Of a stretch of 49,813 nucleotides of DNA, positions 41,029 through 48,202 are shown one piece after another. The notes below the pieces were generated by a model. That model made no database searches and was not told where the DNA came from. It saw only the letters and a list, made by a program, of their open reading frames with translations. The first letter of the stretch is position 1; every line of letters begins with the position of its first letter. The stretch is from Chloroflexota bacterium (GTDB lineage Bacteria; Chloroflexota; Anaerolineae; Anaerolineales; Villigracilaceae), in NCBI GenBank assembly GCA_013388685.1, contig JACAET010000012.1, positions 1 to 49,813 of the forward strand, read 5' to 3'. Both the position numbers and the translations under genes were made by a program.

Positions 41029-42615
41029 TCAACCTTTCAACCATACTTCTTCCGGGGTATCGCTTGAAGGCAGATAAGGCATCGGCGGTCCCTCCACCCC
41101 CAAAAATTCTGCCAGCGCGGCGCGCATCGCCGTGCGGTCATCCCACAGATATTCGGTTTGCCCAAAACACATGGACTGTTCATGCCCTTTCCCACAAGAG
41201 AGGACCATATCCCCGGGACGCGCCAGCCGCAGTGCAAAACGGATGGCTTCGCCGCGGTCGGCGACGCGCCAAAACGTCTCCCCTTCGCTTCCTCCCCTGG
41301 ACCTTGCGCCTGCCGCCATCTCCTCGAGAATCCCCTCCAGCGACTCCGTGCGCGGGTCTTCGGCAGTCAGTACGGTCAAATCTGCCAATTCGGCGGAGGT
41401 CTCCGCCATCATGCGGCGTTTTTCCTTATCGCGTAATCCTGCCGAGCCGAAAACGCAAATCACCCGTCCACTTGTCATCCGACGGGCAGTCTCCAATGTC
41501 ACCTTCAGGGCGTTTGGCGTGTGGGCAAAGTCTACAATGGCGGTAAAGTCTTGCCCCAGGTCAATGCGTTCCATTCGCCCCGGAATTCCCTCCAGCGAGG
41601 CAATTCCGCGCGCCGCCGTTTCAGGCTCCACCCCCAGCCCATAGACCGCCGCTGTCAACGCCGCCAGGCAGTTCGAGATGTTGTACGCGCCCACCAGTCT
41701 GCTGGTCACAGGCACACGAAAATCCCCGCTTTGCGCCGTAAAATGAACCCCCGACGGGTTGTATGAAATATCCACAGCCCTGACATCTGCCCCGTCGCTC
41801 AATCCGTAGTTCAACTTGTTCACCGTGATGAAATCCTTCAGGAAATCGAACGATTTGGGGTCGTCACGGTTGATGACGCCCAGCCGCGGATTCCCCTGCG
41901 GCTTGGGCAGGGTGGTTTCTAGACTGGCAAACAGCCTGGCTTTGGCGGCGCGATAGTTTTCGAAATTGCCATGCTCGTTCATGTGTTCGTGCGTGATATT
42001 GGTGACGACGCCGACATCGAATTCACAGGCATCCACACGGTGCTGTGACCAGCCGTGCGAGGTGGTCTCCAGCACGACGTGTGTCAGACCGGCATTCACC
42101 ATTTTTGCCAAGTAACGCTGAACATCGTGCGCATCAGGGGTGGTAACGTGAAAACCGGTGTCCAGCATTTCATTTCCAATCACCGCGTTGACGGTGGAGA
42201 TCATCCCCGCCTGGATGCCGGCGGCAAGCAGGATTTGGTAGATGAGGTTGGTGGTGGTGGTTTTGCCGTCGGTGCCGGTTACGCCGATTACTGTCAGCGT
42301 ACGACCGGGCCAATCGTAAAAGGCGCCAGCCATCCACGTCAGAGCCCGACGCGTGTTTTCAAGTCGGAGGTACGGAACCGGGAGTCCGCTCAAATCCTTT
42401 TCTCCTACAACAGCAGCGGCGCCGTTTTCGATTGCGTTTGGGATGTAGGCGTGACCGTCCGTTGTTCCGCCGGTCATTGCCACAAAGAGTTGCCCCATCT
42501 GGACCGCGCGGCTGTCAATGGCAATGCCGTTGATCGTCATGTCGGGGGCGTTGGCGATGTTAAAGGGATGCGGCAATTGTGCAAAGATGTGTTTGAGCGA
42601 TTTGAGTTGTGACAT
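41029..42615 (-). CDS. murE: UDP-N-acetylmuramyl-tripeptide synthetase MurE
   Basis: This 528-residue Mur ligase adds the third amino acid to UDP-MurNAc-L-Ala-D-Glu in peptidoglycan synthesis. The ATP loop GVTGTDGKTTTTN, the middle block TTPDAHDVQRYLAKM, NITHEHMNEHGN and the C-terminal domain (VDFAHTPNALKVTLETARR, VFGSAG) are all present. The loop that selects the amino acid reads TAEDPRTE, near residue 418; meso-diaminopimelate enzymes usually have DNPR there. The arginine is kept but the Asn is not, so diaminopimelate, ornithine or lysine remain open. Start ATG 42615 lies right after two terminators of the atp operon and has no Shine-Dalgarno site. Confidence 0.93.
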   Translation of the reverse strand: MSQLKSLKHIFAQLPHPFNIANAPDMTINGIAIDSRAVQMGQLFVAMTGGTTDGHAYIPNAIENGAAAVVGEKDLSGLPVPYLRLENTRRALTWMAGAFYDWPGRTLTVIGVTGTDGKTTTTNLIYQILLAAGIQAGMISTVNAVIGNEMLDTGFHVTTPDAHDVQRYLAKMVNAGLTHVVLETTSHGWSQHRVDACEFDVGVVTNITHEHMNEHGNFENYRAAKARLFASLETTLPKPQGNPRLGVINRDDPKSFDFLKDFITVNKLNYGLSDGADVRAVDISYNPSGVHFTAQSGDFRVPVTSRLVGAYNISNCLAALTAAVYGLGVEPETAARGIASLEGIPGRMERIDLGQDFTAIVDFAHTPNALKVTLETARRMTSGRVICVFGSAGLRDKEKRRMMAETSAELADLTVLTAEDPRTESLEGILEEMAAGARSRGGSEGETFWRVADRGEAIRFALRLARPGDMVLSCGKGHEQSMCFGQTEYLWDDRTAMRAALAEFLGVEGPPMPYLPSSDTPEEVWLKG

Positions 42616-42623
42616 GGTTAAAC

Positions 42624-42655
42624 AAAAAAGGGTTTTGGAAATTTTACCAAAACCC
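42624..42655 (-). terminator. Second terminator after the ATP synthase genes
   Basis: On the minus strand GGGTTTTGG (42647-42655) pairs with CCAAAACCC (42630-42638), followed by six T (42624-42629). It ends only about 9 bases before the murE start codon. Confidence 0.85.
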
Positions 42656-42658
42656 GAC

Positions 42659-42691
42659 AAAAAACTTCGGAAGATTTCGAATCTTCCGAAG
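42659..42691 (-). terminator. First terminator after the ATP synthase genes
   Basis: CTTCGGAAGAT (42665-42675) pairs with ATCTTCCGAAG (42681-42691) in a near-perfect 27-base palindrome, followed on the minus strand by six T (42659-42664). It begins just 8 bases after the atpF stop. Confidence 0.88.
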
Positions 42692-42698
42692 TCTGATT

Positions 42699-43418
42699 TT
42701 ATTTGACACTGTGACGCAGACCTTCGAGTTTGCCCGCCACCGAACCATCGAGCACTTTGTCGCCAATTTTGACGACCAGCCCGCCCAGGATGGAGGGGTT
42801 GACCTTGAAGGTGACTTCCTTTGCCTTGAAGTTTTTCTTGACGGCTTCCTGTTCTTCGCCGGTGAGCGGCAGGGCGCTGGTGACTTCGGCGGTTTCGCCT
42901 TGGAACTCGCCCTCCACCACAACCACCTTGCCGGATTTGACGCCGGAGAAGAACTCATCGAGCAGTGCGCGCTGTTTCTTCTCGTCGAGCGCCTCGCCAA
43001 CCAGTTTGTTGGCGGCGGCAATCGCCAGCGAGGCAACCTGACTCCGCAGATCGCCAAGGATACGGTTGCGCTCGAGCTCGGCTTCCGCCATGGCGGCTTC
43101 ACGCGCTTTGGCGGCTTCGGCTTCGGCGGCGGCTCTCACGTCTTTGCCGGCCGCTTCCGCACGCTCGGTGGCTTCACGGACAATCTTGCCCGCCTCCGCC
43201 TGGGCATCGGCAATGATCTTAGCCGCTTCTTTTTCGGCGTTGGCGCGGGCTTCAGCCGCCACACGGGCGTCTTCGAGACCTTGCGCGATTTTCTGTTTGC
43301 GGGTCTCCATCATATTCAGCATGGGCTTGTATACCCAGGCGCTCAACGTCAGAAAAACGATGGCGAACGCAATGATCTGAACGATGAGCAGACCGAGATT
43401 GATACCAAGTGCTTCCAT
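42699..43418 (-). CDS. atpF: ATP synthase subunit b fused to C-terminal part of subunit delta
   Basis: This 239-residue protein starts like subunit b: a membrane helix (about 7-28), then a long Ala/Glu/Arg-rich coiled coil to about residue 160, the stator stalk of the F-type ATP synthase. From about 165 to the end (SALPLTGEEQEAVKKNF, KVNPSILGGLVVKIGDKVLD, GSVAGKLEGLR) it matches the C-terminal domain of subunit delta (OSCP). The N-terminal helical domain of delta, which caps the alpha subunits, is missing: b plus full delta would be about 330 residues. The gene is last of the operon; a separate atpH is not present here. AtpF annotation is safe; the fusion is my reading. Confidence 0.88.
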   Translation of the reverse strand: MEALGINLGLLIVQIIAFAIVFLTLSAWVYKPMLNMMETRKQKIAQGLEDARVAAEARANAEKEAAKIIADAQAEAGKIVREATERAEAAGKDVRAAAEAEAAKAREAAMAEAELERNRILGDLRSQVASLAIAAANKLVGEALDEKKQRALLDEFFSGVKSGKVVVVEGEFQGETAEVTSALPLTGEEQEAVKKNFKAKEVTFKVNPSILGGLVVKIGDKVLDGSVAGKLEGLRHSVK

Positions 43419-43435
43419 CTGTTGCTCCTATCCGC

Positions 43436-43675
43436 TTACACGACTTTGAAGAGCATAAGGAACGCAATGACCAGACAGTAGATTGCGATCGCTTCGGAGA
43501 ATGCGATTCCCAGGATCATGTTGGTCAACAGGTTGCCGTAGGTATCGGGGTTGCGAGCCATGCCGGTAAGAGCACCCTGTACGCTCAAACCAATTCCCAC
43601 CCCTGCGCCCGCCGCTCCAATCATTGCCAGACCCGCGCCGACGTAGCGCATCGCATCTAAAATGTTTCCTTCCAT
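43436..43675 (-). CDS. atpE: ATP synthase subunit c
   Basis: This 79-residue hairpin protein forms the rotor ring. The two membrane helices are about 8-36 and 50-77, joined by the polar loop MARNPDTYGN. The ion-binding carboxylate is E61 (GIAFSEAIAIY). Residue 28 is Ile where sodium-type rings have Gln, and E61 is followed by Ala, not Ser or Thr, so the ring should carry protons. AAGGAGG stands 5 to 7 bases before the start, the strongest ribosome site of the operon, as expected for a subunit needed in many copies. Confidence 0.97.
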   Translation of the reverse strand: MEGNILDAMRYVGAGLAMIGAAGAGVGIGLSVQGALTGMARNPDTYGNLLTNMILGIAFSEAIAIYCLVIAFLMLFKVV

Positions 43676-43715
43676 GTAAAGCCTCCTTGGGTTTATCCTT
43701 TATTTTTTGATGTAG

Positions 43716-43757
43716 CCGGCGCTTTGATTCGCCGGGCGGCGCATTGGAGAATGCGCC
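43716..43757. repeat. Two hairpins between atpB and atpE
   Basis: On the minus strand the atpB stop is followed by GGCGCAT-TCTCCA-ATGCGCC (43738-43757) and then CCGGCG (43730-43735) with CGCCGG (43716-43721). The first has a CTCC-like loop as in the dispersed palindromes near 7382, 10603 and 40328. They may set relative amounts of the atpB and atpE messages. Confidence 0.55.
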
Positions 43758-43764
43758 TTATGTA

Positions 43765-44748
43765 TTAGTGAGCTTCTGCATGCTCTTCGCCGTGGCCCTG
43801 GGTGGCTTGCGCCATAAAGACCATCGTCAACATACCGAACACAAACGCCTGAATGACGCCCACGAACAATTCGAACAACATGACCATCGCGGGCAGGATC
43901 GAAAACTTGCCCAAAAGCCCCGCCACGATGGCAACCAGCACAATGCCCGCAAACATGTTGCCGAACAAACGAAAGGCAAAAGAGAGAATCTTCGAGAGTT
44001 CCGAGATCAACTCCAGCAAACCGACGAGGAAGTCCATCGCGCCGAAAAACGGCACCTTGAACATGCGGCGGGTGTTGAAAAACTTGCTCAGGTATCCGAT
44101 CCCCTGAGCGCGGAACCCCACCACCTGGATCATGACAACCGAGATCAAGGCAAGGGCAAAGGTAAAGTTCAAATCCACGGAAATACCGCGCAGGAACGGA
44201 GCAAGGATGTATTCACCTTTTTCGTCGGTGAACAAATACCAGTTCCCAAACAACAACTCCTTGGCGTGACCCTCCCCGTGAGCATGGTGAAGTACGCCAA
44301 TGGATTCAAAACCGGGAATCAACTTCAACAGGTTCGCAAACAGCACATAGAACATGATGGTCGCAAACCAGGGAAAGATCGTGCGGGCATATTGAGTTCC
44401 CGCCGACCCTTCCGTCAGATTGTAGAGAAGCTCAAAGAAAGACTCCATCAGGTTGCCGATGCCGCGCGGCACCAGATCGGTACGCTGACTTTGCTTCAGC
44501 GACCGATTGGTAAAGAACGCCACCAGCAGAATTAAAACGATGGTGATCGCCAGCGTGGGAAGGGTGTTGACAAGATACAAGGGACCGGTCCCAAGGAAGT
44601 TCTCGACAAGCGGTTCTTCCATTAGTTTTTCCGGCGCGACCAAAATCTCGGGCTGAACGGGCTTATACACTCCGCCCAATACAAAACCGGCAATGAGAAG
44701 CACCAACACCACCCATCTACGCCAGGGTCTGCGTGTTTCTTTTTCCAA
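43765..44748 (-). CDS. atpB: ATP synthase subunit a
   Basis: This 327-residue membrane protein provides the proton half-channels beside the c-ring. The essential arginine is near residue 260 in SFAFRLFGNMFAG, with the following helix ending in QAFVFGMLTMVFMAQ. An N-terminal hydrophobic anchor and about five further segments are seen. The C-terminus is His-rich (HGEEHAEAH). It is longer than many bacterial versions (about 270) because of a loop with LLHHAHGEGHAKELLF-type sequence around residues 150-170. It sits 10 bases after the AtpI-like gene. Confidence 0.95.
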   Translation of the reverse strand: MEKETRRPWRRWVVLVLLIAGFVLGGVYKPVQPEILVAPEKLMEEPLVENFLGTGPLYLVNTLPTLAITIVLILLVAFFTNRSLKQSQRTDLVPRGIGNLMESFFELLYNLTEGSAGTQYARTIFPWFATIMFYVLFANLLKLIPGFESIGVLHHAHGEGHAKELLFGNWYLFTDEKGEYILAPFLRGISVDLNFTFALALISVVMIQVVGFRAQGIGYLSKFFNTRRMFKVPFFGAMDFLVGLLELISELSKILSFAFRLFGNMFAGIVLVAIVAGLLGKFSILPAMVMLFELFVGVIQAFVFGMLTMVFMAQATQGHGEEHAEAH

Positions 44749-44758
44749 AGTCCGCCTC

Positions 44759-45031
44759 CTATGACGAAATATCAGATTCCTTTTCCAAATTATCCTTCAA
44801 CCGCGCCAGTGTTCTGCGCCCAACGTTCAGCATCACAAGCACCGACACAGGAATTCCCGCAAACAACAAAGCCAGCGTAATCACCGGCTTTGTATCAAAG
44901 ACACCGTCAAGCCACAAACCCAGAAGCACCGAAGCCAAGATGATCACCAGGGTCAGGCATCCCACCTGCCCGATCAGTACGATCAAAACGTTCGTCAGGA
45001 TGCTTCTGCCCTTTTGTTCCGATTGTGTCAT
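44759..45031 (-). CDS. AtpI/AtpZ-like ATP synthase accessory protein
   Basis: This 90-residue protein has two membrane helices (about 15-42 and 50-72) and polar ends, like AtpI/AtpZ proteins, which help assemble the c-ring or carry magnesium and are encoded at the head of atp operons. Here it is also first, before atpB. The start codon is 8 bases after a perfect TATAAT, with no Shine-Dalgarno site, so the message appears leaderless. The assignment rests mostly on place and topology. Confidence 0.8.
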   Translation of the reverse strand: MTQSEQKGRSILTNVLIVLIGQVGCLTLVIILASVLLGLWLDGVFDTKPVITLALLFAGIPVSVLVMLNVGRRTLARLKDNLEKESDISS

Positions 45032-45039
45032 GTTGCACG

Positions 45040-45069
45040 ATTATAAACGAGGGGCTGAAGGTGTGTCAA
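45040..45069 (-). promoter_or_regulatory. Consensus promoter of the atp operon
   Basis: On the minus strand a perfect TTGACA (45064-45069), an 18-base spacer and a perfect TATAAT (45040-45045) lie directly upstream of the first gene. The -10 box ends 8 bases before the ATG, so transcription should begin at or within a few bases of the start codon. Confidence 0.8.
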
Positions 45070-45127
45070 ACAATAATCTGGACGACTTTCCATCGCCTCT
45101 TTTTGGACCGTCAGCCTGCCTCCGCCT

Positions 45128-46576
45128 CTAGAAAAGCGTCAACGCCGCCGCCTCCGACCAGTCAAACCACGGCGCGAAGACCGTTCCGATCAGGATCACG
45201 CCAATCGCCAGCACGGCCAGCGTGATTGTGTACGGACGAGTCAACAGCACAGGATGGTTTTCTTCATCCTCATTCGGCATGCGGTACAGATACACATACT
45301 TCATTACATTCAGGTAGTAGTACACGCCGATGATCGAATTGACGATACCCACAAAAACCAGCCAGACATACCCCGCCTCCACACCCGCCGCAAAGACGAA
45401 CACCTTTCCCACGAAGCCGCCAAACGGAGGCATGCCCGCCAGCGACAGAAAAGCGGCAAGCATCATCAATGCCAGCCAGGGGTTGCGGCGGCTCATTCCG
45501 GCGAAATCCTTGATATCATCCACCCCGGTCACCCGGCTGAATGCCATGACGACACCGAAGGCAAGCAGGTTCGTCAGAATATATGCTGCCAGGTAAAAGA
45601 TTACACTGGTCACGCCTAATTTTGTGAAAGCAACCACGCCGATCATGGCGTAACCTGCATGAGCCACCGAGGAATACGCCAGCAGCCGTTTGATATTGGT
45701 CTGCTGAAGCGTAAGCAGGTTACCGAGTGTCATAGTAATGGCAGCCAGCATGGCAAGAGACAGCGCCCATGCGGCGGAAAATTCAGGAAAGGCAACGAAG
45801 AAGAGGCGCACCAAAACGGCAAAGCCCGCCGCCTTGGAAGCCGTAGACAGGAACCCCGAGACCGGTGTCGGCGCGCCTTCGTACACATCTGGCGCCCAAA
45901 AGTGGAACGGCACAATCGAGACCTTGAAGCCAAGCCCCACCAGTATCAATGTCAGCACGCCAAAAACAGCGACAAGGGACAGGCTGCCCGCTTTGAACAT
46001 TCCAACCAGTTGATACAAGTTGGTCGTCCCTGCAAAGCCAAAGACCAGGCTGAAGCCATAGAGCATGAACGCCGATGCCAGCGCGCCAAAAAGCAGGTAC
46101 TTGAAGCCCGCCTCGGTGGACTTTTTGTCGGTCAGCATGAAACCGGAGAGAACATATAACGGTATGGAGGTAGTCTCAATCGCAAGGTAGAGCATGACCA
46201 GATCGGCAGAGGCAGCCATCAGATCCATGCCAAGAAGCGAGGCGAGGAGCAAGAGATAGGCTTCGCCGCGATGACCGATCTTTTCGTTGTCCATGAAGAG
46301 CAGAGCCGTCGCCGCCCCTGCAAACATGAACAGTAGCTTGAAGAAGAAACCCAGCCAGTCGAAGCGGATCGTGCCGCCGAAGGTAGTGGTCGGTTCGCCC
46401 GGCTGACCGAAGATCAGGCTGAATGCCATAGCGGCAAGCAAACCGCCCGCCGTGAGCCATCCCGTATTGCGGCGTTGTTCCGCTTTCCAGAACGGTTCGA
46501 CAATGAAGATCAGGACAGCGAGGACGAGGATGAGCACCTCGGGGAGGATGGACAGGAAAGTTGTGGATGTGAACAT
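45128..46576 (-). CDS. nuoN: NADH-quinone oxidoreductase subunit N
   Basis: This 482-residue protein is one of the antiporter-like proton-pumping subunits of complex I, with about 14 membrane segments. Features are LYLAIETTSIPLYVLSGF (the key Glu of helix 5), FKVSIVPFHFWAPDVYEGAP (with Lys of helix 7) and RLLAYSSVAHAGYAMIGV. It is the last gene of the nuo operon visible here, overlapping the start of nuoM at one base. The next gene on this strand is the atp operon 97 bases downstream. Confidence 0.95.
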   Translation of the reverse strand: MFTSTTFLSILPEVLILVLAVLIFIVEPFWKAEQRRNTGWLTAGGLLAAMAFSLIFGQPGEPTTTFGGTIRFDWLGFFFKLLFMFAGAATALLFMDNEKIGHRGEAYLLLLASLLGMDLMAASADLVMLYLAIETTSIPLYVLSGFMLTDKKSTEAGFKYLLFGALASAFMLYGFSLVFGFAGTTNLYQLVGMFKAGSLSLVAVFGVLTLILVGLGFKVSIVPFHFWAPDVYEGAPTPVSGFLSTASKAAGFAVLVRLFFVAFPEFSAAWALSLAMLAAITMTLGNLLTLQQTNIKRLLAYSSVAHAGYAMIGVVAFTKLGVTSVIFYLAAYILTNLLAFGVVMAFSRVTGVDDIKDFAGMSRRNPWLALMMLAAFLSLAGMPPFGGFVGKVFVFAAGVEAGYVWLVFVGIVNSIIGVYYYLNVMKYVYLYRMPNEDEENHPVLLTRPYTITLAVLAIGVILIGTVFAPWFDWSEAAALTLF

Positions 46577-48093
46577 TATGCACCTCCCAACAGGCGGAGA
46601 ATGTTTTCAACACCGGTTTGCACCATAGGAACCATCAGGCTTGGGAACAAACCAAGACCGACCATTAGGATGCAAAGCGTCACAATGGCGATTTTGTCCA
46701 GCACGGTGATGTCGCCCACGTGCCCCTGCAATTTTTCGGGCAGTTCAGCGAAGAAAACTTTGCGGATGTTTATCATGATGTACGCTGCCGTAATGATAAT
46801 AGAGATGCTGGCAATGACTGCCACAAGCCAATGCGTTTGCCAGACGCCCATGAAGATCGGGAACTCCGCCACGAAGCCGGAGAAACCCGGCATACCCATC
46901 GAAACCAGACCGCCGATGATGAAACCAACGCCCGCGAAAGGCATAATTTTCATCATGCCGCCCAGTTCGGGAATCATGCGGGTATGCGCGCGGTCGTAGA
47001 TCATGCCGGTGACAGCAAAGAAGAGAGCCGTCATCACGCCGTGTGAAAACATTTGTACACCGGCGCCGGTCAGCCCGTTCTGGTTGAGGGTCGAGAGACC
47101 GAGCATGACAAGTCCCATGTGCGAGACGGACGAGAAGCCGATCATATATTTCATGTCGGTCTGGACGAAGGCGATGTAAGCACCGTAAACGACGGCAATT
47201 CCCGCAAAAGCCATGATGAGCCAGGACCAGTATTTGGCGCCTTCAGGCAGGAGCATGATGCCCACGCGCAGGGCGGCGAATGCGCCCAGTTTCATCAGCA
47301 CGCCTGCATGGAACATGGAAACGGCGGTCGGCGCGGCGACATGTCCATCCGGCGACCAGTTGTGGAAGGGCCAGATGCCGCCAAGCACCGCGAAACCGAG
47401 GAAGACCGGCAGGAACCAGATATTCTGGAACGCCTGTGAGAAACCGGCCTTTTCCATTGCCAGCATATCGAAGGAAAGGATGCCTGTATTCTGATATTGA
47501 ACCCAATACATGACCAGCACACCGACCAGCGAGACCACCGAACCGACGAACAGATAAAGAGTCAGTTTCATGGCGGCGTATTCACGGGTCACCACCCAGC
47601 CCCAGATGGCAATGAGCAGGTACATTGGGAAGACCGCGATCTCATAGAAGAAGAACAGCATGAACAGGTCGAGTGAGACGAATACGCCGAACACGCCGCT
47701 GGCAAGGATAAACAGGAAGGCAAAGAACTCACGCGGTCTGTCCTGAATGCCAGCCTTGACGTGCGGGTCTTCATCGCCCCACGAGATGAGCACGCCCGTG
47801 AACATGACCACACCCGTCAGCAGAACGAGCGGAGCGCTCATACCGTCCACGCCGAAGTGCAGGCTGATGCCCAACACGGGAAGCCAGTTGTATTTTTCGA
47901 CGAATTGGTAACCCGCCGCAACCTGATCGTAGGAGAAGTACGTCCAGATCGAAAGAATGAGCGCAAAAGTCGCCGCCATCAATGCAACAGCGCGGGTTTC
48001 ATTTCTCCGATTGGACGGCAACATCAATATGATCAATGCCGCGACCATCGGCGTAAATGTGATGACGCTTAGTACCGGAAAGTTCATAATCAC
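46576..48093 (-). CDS. nuoM: NADH-quinone oxidoreductase subunit M (second copy)
   Basis: This 505-residue antiporter-like subunit has about 14 membrane segments. The helix-5 Glu is in MLFFFYEIAVFPMYLLIA, helix 7 carries FAVLGGIWPFHNWSPDGHVA with the expected polar residues, and YMIGFSSVSHMGLVMLGL follows. It is more like NuoM than NuoL, having no long lateral helix at the C-terminus. It follows another nuoM-like gene, with a 109-base gap filled by a repeat element, and overlaps the start of nuoN by one base. Confidence 0.93.
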   Translation of the reverse strand: MIMNFPVLSVITFTPMVAALIILMLPSNRRNETRAVALMAATFALILSIWTYFSYDQVAAGYQFVEKYNWLPVLGISLHFGVDGMSAPLVLLTGVVMFTGVLISWGDEDPHVKAGIQDRPREFFAFLFILASGVFGVFVSLDLFMLFFFYEIAVFPMYLLIAIWGWVVTREYAAMKLTLYLFVGSVVSLVGVLVMYWVQYQNTGILSFDMLAMEKAGFSQAFQNIWFLPVFLGFAVLGGIWPFHNWSPDGHVAAPTAVSMFHAGVLMKLGAFAALRVGIMLLPEGAKYWSWLIMAFAGIAVVYGAYIAFVQTDMKYMIGFSSVSHMGLVMLGLSTLNQNGLTGAGVQMFSHGVMTALFFAVTGMIYDRAHTRMIPELGGMMKIMPFAGVGFIIGGLVSMGMPGFSGFVAEFPIFMGVWQTHWLVAVIASISIIITAAYIMINIRKVFFAELPEKLQGHVGDITVLDKIAIVTLCILMVGLGLFPSLMVPMVQTGVENILRLLGGA

Positions 48094-48101
48094 CTCTCAA
48101 C

Positions 48102-48193
48102 CGTCATTGCGAGCGGCGCTCCGCACCGCGAAGCAATCTCCAATCCTTTACGGGGATTGCTTCGTCAGCCCTTCGGGCTTCCTCGCAATGACG
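48102..48193. repeat. Palindromic repeat element between the nuoM genes
   Basis: The ends CGTCATTGCGAG (48102-48113) and CTCGCAATGACG (48182-48193) are inverted copies; inside, GAAGCAATC pairs with GATTGCTTC and AGCCC-TTCG-GGGCT-like bases form a small loop. This is the CGTCATTGCGAG...CTCGCAATGACG element, found in the intergenic regions of many unrelated bacteria (family knowledge). It takes up almost all of the 109-base gap in a co-transcribed operon. Confidence 0.85.
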
Positions 48194-48202
48194 GGAAGTT
48201 TC

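Noticed and set aside
42609..43481. Plus-strand frame of 290 codons opposite atpF
   Set aside because: Phe/Gly-rich antisense of an Ala/Glu coiled-coil gene, crossing two terminators.
43436..43675. Sodium-type c-ring
   Set aside because: The residue equivalent to the sodium-ligand Gln is Ile28 and E61 is followed by Ala, so a proton ring is more likely.
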